Source: Scleromitrula shiraiana (Eukaryota > Ascomycota > Leotiomycetes > Helotiales > Sclerotiniaceae). Taken from it: a stretch of 64,000 nucleotides of DNA. The stretch lies in the NCBI GenBank assembly GCA_028455995.1, contig JABELC010000002.1, positions 496,001 through 560,000 on the forward strand, given 5' to 3'. The notes below the pieces were generated by a model that was not told where the DNA came from, made no database searches, and was given only the letters and a program-made list of their open reading frames with translations. Position 1 is the stretch's first letter. Every line of letters begins with the position of its first letter. The position numbers and the translations under genes were made by a program. Below, one piece after another: positions 1-12,200 of this stretch.

Positions 1-813
1 GTTCTCAAAATGAAAGCTCGTGGCGTCCAAGACGTCATTAACTTTCCCCTCATGGACTCCCCCGATGTAGAAGCCATGAAACAAGCCATCTTCCAATTAA
101 ACTCCATGGGAGCCCTCGACGACGAAGGCAACCTAACCCCCTCCGGAAAAAAGATATCCGCCTTCCCACTACCAGCCTCCTACGGCCGCGCTCTAATCGC
201 ATCCGCCTCCTCAGAATTCAACTGCGTCCTCGACGCCATCGACGTAATCTCAATCCTAACCGCCGACTCCCAAGTCTTCCTCCAAGAGCGCTCCGTCGAA
301 GAAATCGAAACCACCGAATCCCACCGCGCCGATATCATTCGTCGCGAGGGTGACCTAATCACCTACCTAACAACAATGCAACGCTACGCCTCCGAAAACA
401 GCAATAGACCCCTGTGGTGTAAAGACCGCAAAATCAACTCCCGGGCCATGAAATCCGCAATGCAGAATCGTAAACAACTCCGCGCGCTCTGCGTAACACA
501 TAAACTTCTTTCCAGCGCGCCTCCGCCCGATCCCCAACCTTTCGAGCCTATTTCTAGCGAACGCGCAACAGTGTTGATTCGCTGTTTCCTAAAAGCGTTT
601 GGGGACCGTACGGCTACGTTGGCGCCGGATGGCAGTTATGTTACTGTGAAGGGCAAACATAATATTGTGGTGCATCCGCAGAGTGTACTCTGGGGACGCA
701 AGGTCGAGGCGATTATGTTTCTGGAGCATGTTTATACGACGAGGAGTTGGGCGAAGGGGGTTAGTGTTGTGCAGACGGATTGGGTGGTTGAGGCGTTGGC
801 GGGGATGTTGTAA
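1..813 (+). CDS. DHR2: DEAH-box RNA helicase, Dhr2-like, 3' part only
   Basis: The frame is open from base 1, so the gene enters from the left and only its last 270 residues are present; the ATG at 10 is internal. The visible part matches the C-terminal half of a DEAH/RHA helicase. Residues about 1-120 form the HA2/ratchet region (LMDSPDVEAMKQAIFQL, then LNSMGALDDEGNLTPSGKK, then FPLPASYGRALI). Residues about 180-265 form the OB-fold (VKGKHNIVVHPQSVLW and the aromatic-rich EHVYTTRSWAKGV). The short C-terminus after the OB-fold and the TTRSWAKGVS segment fit Dhr2, a nucleolar helicase for 18S rRNA processing, better than Prp2/16/22/43. The helicase core (DEAH, RecA domains) lies outside the window, so the subfamily assignment is from the tail only. 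Stop TAA at 811-813. Confidence 0.8.
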   Translation, partial: VLKMKARGVQDVINFPLMDSPDVEAMKQAIFQLNSMGALDDEGNLTPSGKKISAFPLPASYGRALIASASSEFNCVLDAIDVISILTADSQVFLQERSVEEIETTESHRADIIRREGDLITYLTTMQRYASENSNRPLWCKDRKINSRAMKSAMQNRKQLRALCVTHKLLSSAPPPDPQPFEPISSERATVLIRCFLKAFGDRTATLAPDGSYVTVKGKHNIVVHPQSVLWGRKVEAIMFLEHVYTTRSWAKGVSVVQTDWVVEALAGML

Positions 814-1865
814 TGAGATGGGGTTGGTTTCTTGGGGTATTGGGAGTTCATGGTCATTGGTGCCGGTGGTGTGGATAGTCGTTGGTTTTCTAGTTTATTG
901 TGGAGTGGATGCGGTTTTCGTCGTTGTTGGATGGCGATTATACAGTATATACACGCATGAATACCCTGTATTGCAAAAAGGAAGTGCTCGTTTAAGAGAT
1001 ACCATACTTACTATTAGATATAGATAGACCAATGTACCTACCAACTCAGAAGAAGAAGAACAGTACACAGTATATAGTATATAGTATATAGTATATAGTA
1101 TATAGTATATAGTACATCAAGACAAGCCCAATAGAAATACATCTATCTAATCATCTAACCACTATACCTCCTTCCCACAAACCCCGCACACCATCTCATT
1201 TGCATGCCACCATACCAAATCTAGACCGTCGATATCGATACCAAGAAAACCAATATATATATATATATATATATATATTTCCCAGCATATACTCACTCGT
1301 ACTCTCACAGAATACTCAGTCAGTGGCTTCACCTTCACCTTCACCTTCACCTTCACCTTCACATCCATCAATTAGAAACCGTCGATTTATATGATATCGC
1401 GCGGAGGAAATATATATCTTGAATACCACTGGGTCGGAAAATGTAATTATCGAATATTGATTGCTATTACCCCCTCGAGGAAGACATCAAGAATACCTCG
1501 CTGATATATGATATGGGTTGAATGGCGCGTTATTCCCAAACACATTCACCCTCACACTCACGCTCACACTCCCCCTCCCCCTCCCATAAAACCCCGCAGA
1601 GATCCAAAAACAATGTACGCCCAAGCCCACAAGATATCCGCACGCTAAAATAACTATTAGGAAGTGTTTAGTGACGTGTTTGGATCAGATGGTGGAATGC
1701 CCCAAGAGCGGGACTACCGGATTCTAAGCATCAGTCATCAGTAGCTAGTAATGCTCTTCGACATTTAGTATATTCGATTTTCTGTTGCAATTTTTCAACT
1801 TCCGAATTATCATTAATTAAGCGGTCGTAACTAAATGGGATCCTTCATATCCTCCACTCCACCAA
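814..1865. other. Intergenic, between two convergent 3' ends; microsatellites
   Basis: No gene is visible. The stretch holds an AGTATAT tandem (about six units, 1069-1113), an (AT)n run (1253-1278), a CACCTT tandem (1327-1361) and a C-rich CACACTC/CCCCTCC tract near 1545-1590. Reading frames over the CACCTT tract are repeat translations. Confidence 0.7.
1069..1113. repeat. AGTATAT tandem repeat
   Basis: About six copies of a 7-bp AT-rich unit in tandem, in the 3' flank of the helicase gene. Confidence 0.9.
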
Positions 1866-4800
1866 TTAATCCACAACCTCCACCACCCTCCCCACAAACC
1901 CCTCCAAGCCCGCAACCCCCTTTTCCCCCCTCTCACTCCCCGCATAAAGACCCAAGCCCCCACCCGGCATAACTAACACCTGACTACCCAATTCGATCCA
2001 CTCCCTAGCCGTTAGCAATTCAAACGATACCTCCGTAATCCCGTCTGATCCAAACACAGGATCTCCTATATCTTTGCCATTATCTTCCACATCATTGTCA
2101 TCCTTTTCCATTAGGCCCAATCCAAAAACATCATCTACGTCGTCCAATGTTGAGGTCGTGTGTATATTCATATTTGCCGATAAAGGGAGATTAGGAGATA
2201 ATTTTAGCACGCGAGCGGATGCCCTGATGCTAGCTATGTAGATAACTACAATGGTACCTACTGTGATTGAATTGATATCGCCGTCGTCGAAAGAGGCAGT
2301 GAAACCACTAGCAGCTTGGAGAGTGTGGTTTGTTTGGATCATGTGACGACTTGGTATTGCCATTACCATCCCTTTTCGTATCCGTGGGGCAGAGGGAATA
2401 TGACGTTCGAAGGGAGTATTGGAAGCTCCTTCATCTTCTTCGGCTGGGAGATCAAATACTATACCAATGGTACCAACTTGTCCAGCTTCGAGGGTATGAA
2501 CTGGTAATCTAAGATTTCGAATACTGACTATGTGGGCATTGTACCATTCCCCTTTGGTGACTGACGCAGCAGGGGTATTTCGTGCCGCCATTTTTGCAAG
2601 TTCAGTTGACGAAGGTGATGTAAGTGAATTTCCAAAGCTGGTCGGTGAGTATCGTGTATCTGATTGTGGTGCGTCTTCCTCATCAGGTTCTGCTGGAAAT
2701 GGCCCAATTATAATGCTATCACCAATTGATAGCCTACCAAAACGTAGGTGGCCAGCAACAACGCTACCTGTATCTAAACCATTGCCGTCTTTTGAGGCCA
2801 AAGGCTCATAAGAGGCTGGTACCCCAAAGATATCCTCAATATGGAACAAACATGAAGGTTGCTCTGGATTGAGAGCGTGTCCAACATAGTCATGTGGAGT
2901 TGGCGGTGTTGGTATTGGCAAAGCCTGTAAGAGAGCATGAAGTTGGCTGATGCCACTACCTTTGGCAGCACTTGTGAGCACAATAGGAACTATATTTCTG
3001 AGATCTGAAACTGCCATGGTGCTTATAACTTTCTTCACTATATCAATATCTTTCGGAAAGATGGCCATAAGATCTGCCTCGTTGATATTTTTTGTTTGAT
3101 CTGGTGGAAGGATTGATGGAGTTCTTCCTGTCGCTTTAATTGCAGATAGTAACTTAGACAATGTTTGTGCTAAGCTAGATTTTGAGGCCAAATCAAGCTT
3201 AGTAATAACAATAGCCAGGGGCTTATCCAGCTTTAAGCAGAGTTCCAAATGTGCCTTTGCAAGATCAATTCCTGCACTAGCAGTACCAAGAACTTCCGTT
3301 GCTGAAGATGTACTCCCAACTCCATTTGAAGCTGCGTCATCTGCTGCTACACAGAGTACGGTCCAATGCGGTGCCCACCCTACCAGACCTCTCACTGTAG
3401 TTCTGCGATATCTTGGATGACCAGCAGAATCGGACACGAAAAGTAGCCGACCGTCTTCCGCTGCAGCATGAATATCTGTCCAAGAGCTAACGTTGCCAGA
3501 AGCATAGTTTATGACATCTGAGTTCTTGTAGCCAATCAATTCTTGTGCAACAGAACTAGTGATCCCTGTGGCGATCTCATGTCGATGTTTAAGCAAACTA
3601 AGCCTACTTTTACCTCTACCATTATCAAGTGTTGTGGTAGATAAAGTGCCCAGAAGACTCGATTTACCAGAAGTAGTAGGACCTGTAAGGGTAATGCGCA
3701 ATTGTTCCGTGGTCTTTTCTGGATGAATAATGGGTTCATCGGCAATTTCATTAAGCGCTGGCTGTGGAGAATCATGTCGACTTATAGGAGACTCTGTATA
3801 ACCCAATGATCTTGCTCTCTTCGAGCTAAGATCGGGGGTTATCAAAGCTTCTGCGACCCATAATTTTTCCTGGTGACGGAGACTTTTTGCTGGTGGTATC
3901 TGTGTATCAATTGCCAACCAAGGTTTCTGTCTTTTGGTCTCGAACGGCTCTTGCCATTCACAATCTCCTACAACAACTTTTCGAACAACTTCAACATTAC
4001 ATCCAAGACTGGCTGCCATAGCCCTTAAGTTTGTTAAACTCTCTTCCATTTCATCGTTCGTTAGACCAACGAATGTTCCATCATCAGAGACGCCAATCTC
4101 GTAAAGAGCTCCACGACTTTCCTCAAGTCCAGCTAGAAGCTTTCCAGGTTTTGCAGGAGCATCCAAGCTAGATGCACTTCCAGGCAATCTAGAGAACGGA
4201 ACAGTTAGTATAAATTATACGAATAGACGGGCTTGGTTTTGGCCCGGCTTGTCAATGGTTGAACAAGCAGATACAAAGTTCAAAAATACTTTAAGGAATA
4301 GCACTCACTTCGGCAAAACCAATTCACTTGTTGAAGATGCATGATATGGCGAAGACTGCTGCAATCGCCACAGCAATTGAGTTGTGAGCTGCTCCAAACG
4401 ATTCTGCTTGCTCTGATTTGATGGAGCCAAAACAACGGCAGCTTTCCCCTGATTGTGAGGTTGTTGTTTGTGTTGTTGAGATCCAGACACAACGGCGCCG
4501 GTGGTAGAAGAACTATAGTTTCTCCTTGGCCTTAGCAGAAGATGAAGTTTATACTCCGTCGGGCCTTCTTGTGGTTCCGCCTCTAGTTTTGTCACCCCAT
4601 ATTCCGAGAGAGTTGAGATTGTAGACTCTTGTGCGGATCTGGGTTGTGGTGTGGAAGGCTTGGGAGATGCCGCAGGAGTCAACCACTATAACATTGTATG
4701 TCAGTAATTGTTCCTTATAAGAGGTTTAGGGAAGAAAAGGGGTGTCCAATGCGACTTTGGGAGATTGGGAGAACACGCAAGAAATTTGGTTGTATGCGAA

Positions 4801-4900
4801 AAAGAATTGGAACTGGGAAGCAATAGGGCAAGCAACCAAATATACTAACTGGGGATGCCACCCGTGGTGGTTCAGATTCATAAGTAAATATGGATGCCAT
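1866..4900 (-). CDS. GTPBP1/GTPBP2-like translational GTPase, three exons
   Basis: Exons 4900-4850, 4685-4309 and 4188-1866 give 916 residues. The first exon encodes 17 residues from an ATG at 4900; introns are GTTAGT...TAG (164 bp) and GTGAGT...TAG (120 bp). The second junction restores PKLPGSASSL. The first about 280 residues are a fungal-specific lead-in containing LEAEPQEGPTEYKLHLLLRP. The GTPase core starts near residue 310: P-loop GPTTSGKSS, G3 as DSAGHPRYRRT, G4 as ITKLDLA (T replaces the usual N of NKxD). EF-Tu-like beta-barrel domains 2 and 3 follow (DIFGVPASYEPL, VVAGHLRFGRLSIGDSI). GTPBP1/2 proteins are EF1A/eRF3-class GTPases linked to mRNA surveillance and ribosome rescue; the exact fungal role is not settled. 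No name from yeast applies. It is divergent from SEC9 across 1.2 kb. Confidence 0.88.
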
Positions 4901-6112
4901 TATCAAATAGAGTTACTCTCTATGCAGTTTTAGTTTTCCTAAAGATCCTCCTCTTAATCAATAACTAACTTATTGCCCCTTTCAAACGCAATATTGCCGT
5001 TGCCGCGATAAGATTTCTTCGATGATTGATGAAGACTGTATAGTCGATTGATAGTGATGTATTCGGAAGAGCGTTGATAACCGTAGAATCATTTTGATGT
5101 TTGTTTTTGAAGTTGTTCGTTCAATAGCTTCACTGAACTAGGTTTTAATAACAGTTTGGGGAAGTCTCAATTGTGAATCTATAGAGACAAGTATTCTCAT
5201 GCGAATTGAACTGAAGTCATGTTGGTTTCGGGATATGCTGTGCGAAGTCTTTTGGAATGTGTATGTCTTCACAAATAAAGGAGATAAGATATGATAATTT
5301 TGATATTGGAAGTTCTAGATTATTGCAGACAATTCAAATATCAGAGATAGTAAGTTAAAGGCGAGAAGATATAATATAATTCTCAATACTGACTGACTGT
5401 ACTTGGGAATATTGGGAATATTGGGAATATTAGGAATATTAGGAATATTCCAGTCATAGATATAAGACGAGAAAGAAAGACGGGAATACGGAGTCATTGC
5501 CGGTGACCAGTAATATAATTATTAACCATGGGGATGGAATATAGAACTATGGCGGTATGGAGTATATGTGGATGCTTGCAATCAATGAGTGGATCGATCT
5601 GGTCCAATTGGTGGTTCAAATTAATTGAATCCGTTTCTAGCGTGTCAATAGTATGTATGTTATGGTTTATTCCGTACTGTGGCTAAAATATAACTAAGCC
5701 TCACTAAGCCACACCAAAAGAATAGATTTCAGGCATCATGATTATTAATGATTTGACCATGATTAAATGATTTGACCCTGAAACGATGAAACCCCATAAT
5801 CCCAAGACATCTTTAAATAAGAACCCACAGATACCCACACCCACCCTTTGTTACTTATAACAAATCTAGCTACATCCATCCATCTACTCGAGTAATAAGC
5901 ATCACATTATTTAAGGATTTACCTTACCATTCATCAAATAAATACTTCCAATCTGCCACATCACAATCTTCTTTCACTCTTTCCATTTGTTTTATTAAAA
6001 TACATACTCACTCTCTCCGATAAATTCTATCAATCGACCTTTGAATTAATTACTTTCTTTTCTATCCTTCTCGTTGAATAGACTTCCCTTATAAGACCAA
6101 TAAATCCTTACA
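4901..6112. promoter_or_regulatory. Divergent promoter region, GTPBP-like / SEC9
   Basis: 1.2 kb between two divergent starts. The SEC9-proximal 250 bp is pyrimidine-rich, as in fungal 5' leaders. A short GGGAATATT/AGGAATATT tandem (about five units) lies at 5404-5450. No other gene is visible. Confidence 0.6.
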
Positions 6113-7424
6113 ATGGGTCTCTTTTCAAGGTCATCGAAGAATAATTCTCCTGCCCCAGCCGCAAATCCTTATGCTGCTCCTCAACCAGCGGCTGATCCCT
6201 ATGCACAAGATACAAACAAATATGCGAATGTGCCAAGTCAATCCCCATATCAACAAGCCAGACAGCAATATACTACCCCTGGTGCTCCCGCAGCTGGTCT
6301 TGCAGCGGGACCTCGAGGTGGAATGGGAGGTGGCCCTAGTCCACGAAGCCCTGCTCCAAATGGTGGTGGATACGGTTCAGAGAAATATGGCAGTGGCGGC
6401 GGGTACGGTGCAAATAGATATGATGGCCCTCAAGCCGATACAGGTTCAAAGTATGGACCAGGTGGTTACGGAGGTTTAGGACGAACGAACAGCGTGGATA
6501 CAACTACAACTGAAGACAACCGAAACGAATTATTCGGCGGTGCAAAGGAAAGATACGCACAAAAAGCAGCATCAGCTGCTCAACCCGGAGCAGGATATGG
6601 TGCTAGTTCCGAAACTCCAGGTAGTTATGGAGCATATGGAGAGGAAAGACAGCTTACAGCCGAAGAAGAGGAAGAGGAAGATGTTCAGGCAACAAAGGCA
6701 CAGATACGAGCCATGAAGCAAGAGGACGTTTCATCTACCCGGAACGCATTGAGAATCGCGGCCCAAGCTGAAGAGACGGGTCGTGCTACCTTGGCCCGAC
6801 TAGGTGCACAAGGAGAACGTATCCACAATACTGAGAAGAACCTAGACCTTGCTGCCAATCATAATCGAATTGCGGAGGAGAAGGCCAAAGAGTTAAAGAC
6901 TCTCAACAAGAGCATGTTCGCGGTTCATGTTTCCAATCCATTCACAGCGGGCAAAAGAAAAAATCAACGTGATGATGATATTATCAACAAGCATCGAGCA
7001 GAACGTGAACAACGTGGCGAAACTAGAAAAGAGGCTTTCCAATCTGCTCAAAGAATGGAGGCAAATTTCAGAGATCTCCAACCAGGAGATGTTGGTTACC
7101 GTGGACAGCAAACTAAGGCTAGTCTAGCGGAGAGATCAAAATATCAATTTGAAGCCGACTCGGAAGATGACGAGATGGAGAATGAAATTGACTCTAATTT
7201 GGATGCTCTCGGTCACGCTGCTGGAAGATTAAATGCATTGGCTAAGGCTACAGGTCGGGAAGTTGATGACCAAAATAAACACATTGAAAGAATTATTGGA
7301 AAGGTATGTCATGCCAAAATCTCCCTGACCAGATATACCAGACCATTTACTAACAACAAATCAGAGCGATCGTGTCGACGATCAAATTGCCATGAACAGA
7401 GCCAGATTGGATCGCATCCATTAA
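6113..7424 (+). CDS. SEC9: Plasma-membrane t-SNARE, SNAP-25 family (Sec9)
   Basis: Exons 6113-7303 and 7365-7424 encode 416 residues. The 61-bp intron (GTATGT...CAG) interrupts the last helix; splicing gives IERIIGKSDRVDDQIAMNRA and a short tail ending RLDRIH, while reading through would give an unrelated tail. Residues 1-170 are a low-complexity Gly/Tyr/Ala/Pro leader. The Qb SNARE helix lies near 195-265 (QAEETGRATLARLGAQGERI) and the Qc helix near 345-412 (DSNLDALGHAAGRLNALAKA). An acidic run precedes Qb. As in fungal Sec9 there is no transmembrane segment. Sec9 pairs with Sso syntaxins and Snc v-SNAREs for exocytosis at the plasma membrane, including hyphal tips. The initiator ATG is the first one after a pyrimidine-rich leader. 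Confidence 0.95.
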
Positions 7425-7691
7425 ATATTTTGACCTGGGGTGTATGTCGTTTTGTTTTATACACATAGATTACAATTTCATAAAGTTACCATAGTTTTGG
7501 AGTTCTGGTAGCACGGCTTTCATAGTATTATTGGAATGGGCTTATTTTTCTCTCTCGGCTTATCAAATAAATCCATTTATTGATTTTTCCATCCAGAGTC
7601 TACATTTAGTCTATAATCTTTCATCACCTCTATGCCCATGCCAATGTCCATGTCCATATCCATGTTCAAATACAAATAGCCTTCCACCCCT

Positions 7692-8168
7692 TCAAAAATC
7701 CTCCATCTTAAACACCGAATACGAAACCACTTCATAAGGATGTGCCCTAAACAATCAAACATCAATCAACCAATGCACACCCCTACCAAAAAAAAAAAAA
7801 CAAACGAAAAAAAAGAAAGAAAAAAAAAAAAAGACTCACCCCTTAAGCGCCCCCACCGCCTCCCTCACAACCCCCTCCCCCACACACAAAACCTCCACCC
7901 AAACCTCCTCCGTATACTCCACCGTCCCCGGCGTTCCCGTATGCGGCTTCGCGCCCTTCTCCGCAACCGGGAGGAACTGTCCGCGTCCGGGGATCTCAAA
8001 CGCGCAGTTCATGTATTTCCCAGGGGGAAAGGTGCCGGCGCCGACGGCGAAGATGGCGGCTTTCGTGGCGGCGAGGTGGGAGGGGGGAACGTGGTAGGAG
8101 AGGCGGTAGCGCGTGGGTTTGGGGGCCGGGGAGGGAGGGGCATTGGTGGATGGGGATGGGGATGTCAT
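7692..8168 (-). CDS. Small Nif3/PII-like (CutA-fold) protein, two exons
   Basis: Exons 8168-7840 and 7746-7692 encode 127 residues. Exon 1 reads YRLSYHVPPSHLAATKAAIF, then AVGAGTFPPGKYMNCAFEI, then GRGQFLPVAEKGAKPHTG. The 93-bp intron (GTGAGT...TTTAG) is needed to reach the family ending AHPYEVVSYSVFKMEDF. This is the stand-alone version of the domain inserted in Nif3/YqfO proteins, a ferredoxin-like fold resembling PII and the ATP-phosphoribosyltransferase C-terminal domain; conserved HPYE is typical. Biochemical function is unknown. The first ATG in frame is at 8168; the frame is open further upstream without another ATG. The intron begins with a long T/C run (A/G on the + strand at 7791-7832), an unusual placement next to the donor. 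Confidence 0.85.
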
Positions 8169-8373
8169 TTTTGGGATGGGATTGGGATTGGGATTGAGAT
8201 TGAGATGGTGTAGCAGGTAGAAGTTGAAATGTTCTACAGTATATTCAGGATAGTGCGCGGGATGGTTTAGACTAGATATGTACAAGTCTCCGATAAAGGA
8301 AGAAATAGAAAGAAAGTTGTGGCCTCAGGACAACCACTCAACAATGGGGGTTTAAGTTAACGTTTTGTGTATA

Positions 8374-8583
8374 AAAGTCTGATTCAGACTCCAGTGAATG
8401 CCCTATATATTTAAAAATACCCTATAAACGCCTATAAATTATAGTTACTAGTATATTATTTATATAACTTGAAATTACATATATTTTATACATATTATAA
8501 AAATAAACAAATCATTATAATTTAATACTATAAAGTCTGTAAACTACAAAATATTCCACTACTAGAATCTGAATCAGACTTCC
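8374..8583. mobile_element. Candidate MITE-like element with terminal inverted repeats
   Basis: The left end AAGTCTGATTCAGACTC (from 8375) and the reverse complement of the right end, AAGTCTGATTCAGATTC (8565-8581), match at 16 of 17 positions. The left end contains a 15-bp palindrome (8376-8390). The interior is strongly AT-rich with no reading frame. TATA-like bases flank both ends, so a TA-type target duplication is possible but not provable here. There is no transposase. Confidence 0.5.
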
Positions 8584-8872
8584 GTATAGATATTTAGTTT
8601 TAAAGAGAATGATATTAAATTAATAATTGGAATGAATTTTATTATATCTGTAAATTTGCGAATTTGCGAATAGCTTCACTTATTTCATCATTTCGTACAA
8701 CGTGTGTACACTTCATCTGCATTGCATAAAGCCATAGCATCGCATCCATACCATGTTTTCCCTACTACAAAAAAAGAACAAAGCAATTCCAATTATTCAC
8801 CGAATCAGTCTTATTAACAAACCCATTCATGGATCCAATTGGATCCCACTTAATCCCACGCCGCTTCAAACT

Positions 8873-8919
8873 CATCCATCCATCCATCCATCCATCCATC
8901 CATCCATCCATCCATCCAT
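8873..8919. repeat. ATCC tetranucleotide tandem
   Basis: About 12 copies of ATCC/TCCA in a row, about 330 bp upstream of the YVC1 start. Confidence 0.95.
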
Positions 8920-9247
8920 AAAATCCCATCTATGTATGTATGCTTAGACCAACCTTATCGCAATCAATCAATCCACGCATAATCAATTCCTTGTCTATCG
9001 TGTCTCATTACATACATACCTGTACCCGACATATAAAAAAAGCCAAAACAGCACTAGATATTCCCCTTTCGCTGTACACCCATCCATCATCTAAAAACAG
9101 CATTCTATTACGTATTAAATACTTACCTACACCAGGCCATCCATCTTTATTTAACCAGAATTCAGACATTACCATCTATACCTAGGTATCATTTGGGAAA
9201 GCGAAGCTTGGCTGAAGGATAAATACAACGGAGTATAATGAGATGAG

Positions 9248-12200
9248 ATGGGACAATCTCACTCTCAATCTCAATCTCGATCTCGATCTTATTCTTCTCC
9301 TGGAAATAACGAAACTGGACATGGACATGGACATGGACATGGAGATAGAGATGGAGACGAGAATGAAAATTCGCGCTTGCTAACAGCTGATGAAGAAGGC
9401 AATGGTCTTGGTCTTGGTCTTGGGATCGGAATTGGAGTTGGAAAGAGGAGAAGACATGATGGATATGCATATGGATGTTTTTCGCCACATGGGATTGATG
9501 AGTTATGTTATCCTCAGGATCCGTTTGGACATTTACCCGTCTATAAGACTATTCATCGGTTTGTTTTACTATTTTTACTTTCTTCCTTTTCGATCTCGTT
9601 TTGGGATATTTGTATAGATGGATGGATGGATGATTGTAAACTAATCGGATATGTCATGGATATAGGATAAGAAGAGATATTATTACAGCTATTGGTAAGT
9701 GGAGCAAACAAAATGGGGGAAAGAGGTGGAACTAATATTTATTCGTGTGTAGATGATCCATATAGTCTGGAACAGTTGAGAGATCCGAGGTTGAATGTTT
9801 CGGTCGTTAGACCATTGGTGGACAGACTGTATGATTTGAATGATTTATCTGTTGGTATGTTTATTGGTATTTTTATTCTTAAGGGTGTTTGGGGTTTAGA
9901 TTATTATGAGCGAGAGAACGGTCTGAAAGAGGAGTTCATTGTGTGGCTTGCCCAAGTAGTTCTTGGAGCTTGTATACATGGGATATCTATTCTTGAGAGC
10001 TTCGGACACTTAGTGGGAATCTGCTTCAAGTAAGCTGTCGGTACTCATGAAATGATGGGGGATATGAGCTACTCTTAAAGCAAATATTTTCAAGCAACAG
10101 ATTCATATCAGTTTCCTTCCTAGGATGTTCAGACGTGCTAACCCGTTCAGTATACTGTCTCCTTGTCAACAAAAGTCAATTTCAGCGCGAACAAGTAGCT
10201 CTTCCTCACCAACAAAGCATATGCACAACACGAGCCCATCTCTGCGAAATAGTAGCAAATCGAGTACTTCGTCGTTTTCACGAAGACCACGAGGGTTCCG
10301 AAGGATTACTCCTTCTATCACGAATTCTCGTTGGAGGATTCGATCCATTCCAAGGCGCACCTGAAGATGTTCTCCGTGATAGCACTAGTAATTTCAACTG
10401 GGTAGCCCAGACTCGAACTGGTTTCAAGCGGAGGTTACCAGCGTTGGAAATTGCTATTATTTCTGAAAGTAAGATGTTTTTGAGTTCGTCTGCTTGTCAG
10501 AAAGTGGTCAGTGCTATCTATGAAGGTAGAGTCATTTATACGCCGACTGCCTTTATTGATATTCTACCTGATCATTATAAGAATAAACCAATTTCGTTGT
10601 ACAATCCTCGGGAAGCACCTTTATTTAATCAGTACAGACTCATAGTTCCACGTACAAGGAACTATTTGGAAGTATGTCAGTTCTTGATATTATTAGTTTT
10701 ATATCTATATGTTATGGCGGATCGTGATCCTTCTTCGTTTGGAGGAATGGAATTGATGTTTATTGTTTATACATTAGGTTGGACGCTGGATCAATTGTAA
10801 GCATAATGTCTCTCTTTCTTGAATACACTTATTCTCCCCTGATGATTTAATACTAATTCGTATTATCTTACAGAGCATGTATCCTGGAACATGGTAAGCC
10901 TCCCTCAAAAGTCTAAAGCAAACTTAAATCTTATACTTTACTTAACACTTACTTTCCTATAGGCTGGCATGTGTATACCCAAAATCTTTGGTCTTTCCTC
11001 GACGTAACATTCGTCACAATCTTTGCAATATACCTCGTTCTCCGATTCCGAGGTTGGCACGGGCATCTCTCATCCTCCCAACAAGCCTTGGATGTTCTCG
11101 CCATGGGTGCTCCAGTACTAATTCCCCGACTAGCATTCAACCTCATGTCCGAAAACATACTCTTTATATCCCTCCGAGCCATGATGCGCGACTTTACCGT
11201 CCTAACCATGCTCGCCGTATGGTGTTTTGCCGGCTTCCTCCTCTCCATGATCTGGCTCGGCAACGGCCTCCACGAACCCATCACGCTCGCAAAATGGATG
11301 CTCTGGATCTGGTTCGGTCTCGATGGTACCGGCATAACAACCTCTGCCACCTTTCACTGGATCCTCGGTCCCGTCCTAATGATTGCATTCGCCTTCCTAG
11401 GAAATACCCTCTTCCTAACCATCCTCGTATCCATGCTCTCCACCACCTTCTCCACCATTGTCTCCAACGCAACCGCGGAAATCCAATTCCGCCGCGCGGT
11501 CCTCACTCTCGAGGGCGTAAAATCCGACGCCCTATTCGCCTATTTCCCCCCGTTCAACCTCCTCGCCCTCTTCATCCTCATGCCCATGAAATTCATCTTC
11601 ACGCCCCGCTGGTTCCACAAAATAAACGTTGCCGCTGTCCGCTTCCTCAACGCCCCTTTGCTCCTACTAATCGGGTATCTCGAGCGTCGCCAACTATGGG
11701 CCGGACCCCATCGTCAGAAAGAAGCGGAACAATTACCCCGCATCAATAGTCGTCCTCGGCTGTGGGATTTCTCCCGCGGGTTTAGCGTCCATGGGGATAT
11801 CCAGGCTGTGTTTGATGCGGAACCACCTTCTGATATCGAGGATGAGATACAGCGGGATATCGATAACGAGGATGTCAATTTCACGTACACGAATACGAAT
11901 ACGAATGAAGCGAGAAATGTATTCGAGCGGGAATTTTCACGGGAATTCCCAAAATCGGATGGGCCAATTGATACTGATGCGGTTTCCCCAAAACAGAAAC
12001 AGAAAGAGAAAGAGAAAGAGAAAAATATCAATCCGAGAGAAGCGATGAAGAAAAGAAGAAATACAAATACAAGCACCAAACGCATAAGACGAGACTCGGT
12101 AGCTCCGTTCGCGGGGATGAGCATCCCGAAACATCTGAGGGATTTGCTGAACGAGGGGAGTAGTGATGATGAGGAGGGTGTGGCGTTACGGGGGAGATTG

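Larger units (their letters stand above)
8169..9247. other. Intergenic with AT-rich inverted-repeat element and ATCC tandem
   Basis: This is a divergent interval between the Nif3-like gene and YVC1. It contains the inverted-repeat-bounded AT-rich segment at about 8374-8583 (separate entry) and an ATCC tandem at 8873-8919. No gene is visible. Confidence 0.6.

Noticed and set aside
9692..10033. 113-codon + strand frame in the YVC1 region
   Set aside because: It spans two introns and exon 3; splicing at GTAAGT/TAG and GTATGT/CAG gives the channel sequence in phase.
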